Below, piece by piece: positions 16,980-18,141 of a stretch of DNA of 18,141 bases. Below the pieces are notes generated by a model. That model was not told the origin of the DNA. It saw nothing but the letters and a program-made list of their open reading frames with translations, and ran no database searches. Origin of the DNA: JALHMQ01 sp037441125 (GTDB lineage Bacteria > Pseudomonadota > Gammaproteobacteria > Burkholderiales > Burkholderiaceae_F); assembly GCA_037441125.1 (NCBI GenBank), contig JBBIST010000067.1, positions 1-18,141 on the forward strand, given 5' to 3'. Each line of letters begins with the position of its first letter. The first letter of the stretch is position 1. The translations under genes were made by a program, and so were the position numbers.

Positions 16980-17630
16980 TCACGTCGCCTTCAGACCGCG
17001 CGCCAGCACATAGGTTTCGGCCGATTCGGCGCGCGAGGCCGACGGCTTGCGCACCGCGACACGGACGAAGCGGCGCTTGAGCAACTCGATCAATTGGCTG
17101 TAGCCGGAGCCCTGGAAGGCCTTGATCAGCAAGGCGCCGTTCGGCTTCAGGTGCGCGCTCGCGAACTCGAGCGCCAGTTCGCACAAGTCGGCGCTGCGCG
17201 CGGCGTCGGCCACGGCGATTCCGGACAGATTGGGTGACAGGTCGGACAAGATGACATCGGCCCGGTCGCCGCCAAGCGCGGCGGCCAGTTCGGCGGCGAC
17301 CGATTCGTCGCGGAAGTCGCCCTGGATGAAGCGGATCTGCGGGATCGGCTCGAGCGGCAGCAGGTCGACGGCGATGATCCGCCCGCGCAACTCGCCCTCG
17401 CGCGTGGTCAGCCGCTCGCGCACCACCTGGGACCAACTGCCGGGTGCCGCGCCCAGATCGATCACGACCGCGCCCGGCCGCAGCAGCCGGTCGCGGTCGT
17501 CGATTTCGATCAGCTTGTAGGCGGCGCGCGAGCGGTAGCCGTGGCGGGTCGCCGCCTGCACGTACGGATCGGTGACGTGACGGCGGATCCACTCGCGGCT
17601 GGTCTTGTGCTTCTTGCGCGCGGCGGGCAT
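16980..17630 (-). CDS. rlmE: 23S rRNA (uridine-2'-O)-methyltransferase RlmE
   Basis: Methylates the 2'-O of U2552 (E. coli numbering) in 23S rRNA of the large subunit, using SAM; also called RrmJ/FtsJ. The 216-aa protein has the full K-D-K-E catalytic set: Lys39 (SRAAYKL), Asp130 (LSDLSPN), Lys170 (LLIKAFQG) and Glu205 (AETYVLA). The SAM-binding motif is VIDLGAAPGSWSQ (56-68). The N-terminus RKKHKTSREWIRRHVTDPYV is basic, as usual in the family (parts KTSREW and HVTDPYV). The ATG at 17628-17630 is preferred over further upstream in-frame starts, which would be antisense to yhbY. The downstream partner ftsH forms the conserved rlmE-ftsH pair, though with a 256-nt gap here. Confidence 0.96.
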   Translation of the reverse strand: MPAARKKHKTSREWIRRHVTDPYVQAATRHGYRSRAAYKLIEIDDRDRLLRPGAVVIDLGAAPGSWSQVVRERLTTREGELRGRIIAVDLLPLEPIPQIRFIQGDFRDESVAAELAAALGGDRADVILSDLSPNLSGIAVADAARSADLCELALEFASAHLKPNGALLIKAFQGSGYSQLIELLKRRFVRVAVRKPSASRAESAETYVLARGLKAT

Positions 17631-17656
17631 GGTCGGCAGAGCGAAGGAGTCGAAGC

Positions 17657-17678
17657 GCGCGTCGCTAGACTGACGCGC
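17657..17678. repeat. 7-bp inverted repeat in the yhbY/rlmE divergent region
   Basis: GCGCGTC (17657-17663) and GACGCGC (17672-17678) flank GCTAGACT. The loop includes TAGACT, a possible -10 for yhbY, and the right arm lies 2 nt before the yhbY Shine-Dalgarno. It could be an operator, a 5'-leader hairpin, or chance. Confidence 0.4.
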
Positions 17679-17691
17679 AAAGGAGGATGCG

Positions 17692-18141
17692 ATGGCGCAG
17701 ATCGAACTGAACGCCAAAGAGCGCCAGGCGCTCAAGGCGCGGGCGCACGGGCTCGAGCCGGTGGTGCTGCTCGGCGCCCAGGGGCTGACGCCGGCGGTGA
17801 TGCGCGAGATCGACCGCGCGCTCGCCGCACATGAACTGATCAAGGTGCGCGTGCCCGGCGACGAGCGCGCGCTGCGCGACGCGATGTTCGCGCGCATCGC
17901 CGACGAGCTGAACGCGGCGCGCGTGCAGGCGATCGGCAAGCTCGTGGTGCTGTACCGGCCGCTGCCCGAGGACGACGGCAGCAATACGAAGTCGGCGCCA
18001 GCCGCCGCCGGACGGCGCCGATCGCCGCCGGCGCCAGCCGCCGGCCAGCGCGCGACCGGCGCCCGCACCCAGGCCGCAGTGCGCGGCCGCTTGTTCGCCT
18101 GGCGCCGCGCGACACTGGCGGCGGCGCTGGTCGAGCCGCAG
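17692..18141 (+). CDS. yhbY: YhbY-type CRM-domain RNA-binding protein, open at window end
   Basis: 150 codons are visible with no stop before the right edge. Residues 1 to about 97 form the CRS1/YhbY (CRM) RNA-binding domain: LNAKERQALKARAHGLEPVV, then LLGAQGLTPAVMREIDRALAAHELIKV (key pieces KARAHGLEPVVLLG, GLT, IDRALAAHELIKV), and the closing AIGKLVVLYRP. YhbY associates with pre-50S ribosomal particles, which suits its place beside rlmE. The ATG at 17692 follows a perfect AGGAGG with a 5-nt spacer; the ATG inside the spacer is out of frame. After residue 100 comes an Ala/Pro/Arg-rich, probably disordered tail of at least 50 residues, absent from the roughly 97-residue E. coli protein. The end of the gene is not visible. 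Confidence 0.9.
   Translation, partial: MAQIELNAKERQALKARAHGLEPVVLLGAQGLTPAVMREIDRALAAHELIKVRVPGDERALRDAMFARIADELNAARVQAIGKLVVLYRPLPEDDGSNTKSAPAAAGRRRSPPAPAAGQRATGARTQAAVRGRLFAWRRATLAAALVEPQ

Overview
The window is a GC-rich, gene-dense stretch of bacterial chromosome, most likely from a betaproteobacterium of or near the Burkholderiales. This rests on the gene order rlmE-ftsH-folP-glmM followed by pstSCAB-phoU-phoB-phoR, on the betaproteobacterial style of FtsH (Walker A GSPGTGKT, segment DVAGCDEAKEEVQ), and on the tRNA trio Pro(UGG)-Arg(UCU)-His(GUG). I cannot name a genus. Nearly everything is on the minus strand, so the biological order runs from right to left. Only a small NAD(P)-binding protein gene and yhbY are on the plus strand.

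Reading in the direction of transcription from the right edge: yhbY (plus strand, running off the edge) diverges from rlmE. After rlmE come ftsH (probable TTG start), an intrinsic terminator, then folP-glmM-nitroreductase, whose genes are joined by 4-nt ATGA overlaps. A small MliC-like lipoprotein gene follows. Next is the phosphate regulon core: a PhoB box upstream of pstS, a perfect 10-bp inverted repeat between pstS and pstC, then pstC-pstA-pstB-phoU-phoB-phoR with tight spacing. PstSCAB imports phosphate, PhoU links transporter state to PhoR, and PhoR/PhoB activate the pst promoter, so the operon encodes its own feedback loop. I see no second Pho box upstream of phoB.

Left of phoR lies a cluster of three tRNA genes with its own sigma70-type promoter. 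It is followed by copC-copD (periplasmic copper-binding protein and inner-membrane partner) and then, convergently, the NAD(P)-binding Rossmann protein. That gene diverges from a class I SAM-dependent methyltransferase, which is followed by dapA (lysine/diaminopimelate synthesis) and the start of bamC (outer-membrane assembly lipoprotein), cut by the left edge.

I find no CRISPR array, insertion sequence, prophage, toxin-antitoxin pair or unfamiliar defence-like system. The region is mostly core housekeeping. The points most worth a second look are regulatory or start-site details: the Pho box, the pstS/pstC hairpin, the TTG start of ftsH, the divergent MliC-like lipoprotein next to the pst promoter, the long tail on YhbY, and an inverted repeat between yhbY and rlmE. 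No gene-free stretch exceeds 300 bases. The largest gaps are 256 nt between rlmE and ftsH, and about 210 nt between the tRNA-His gene and copC.
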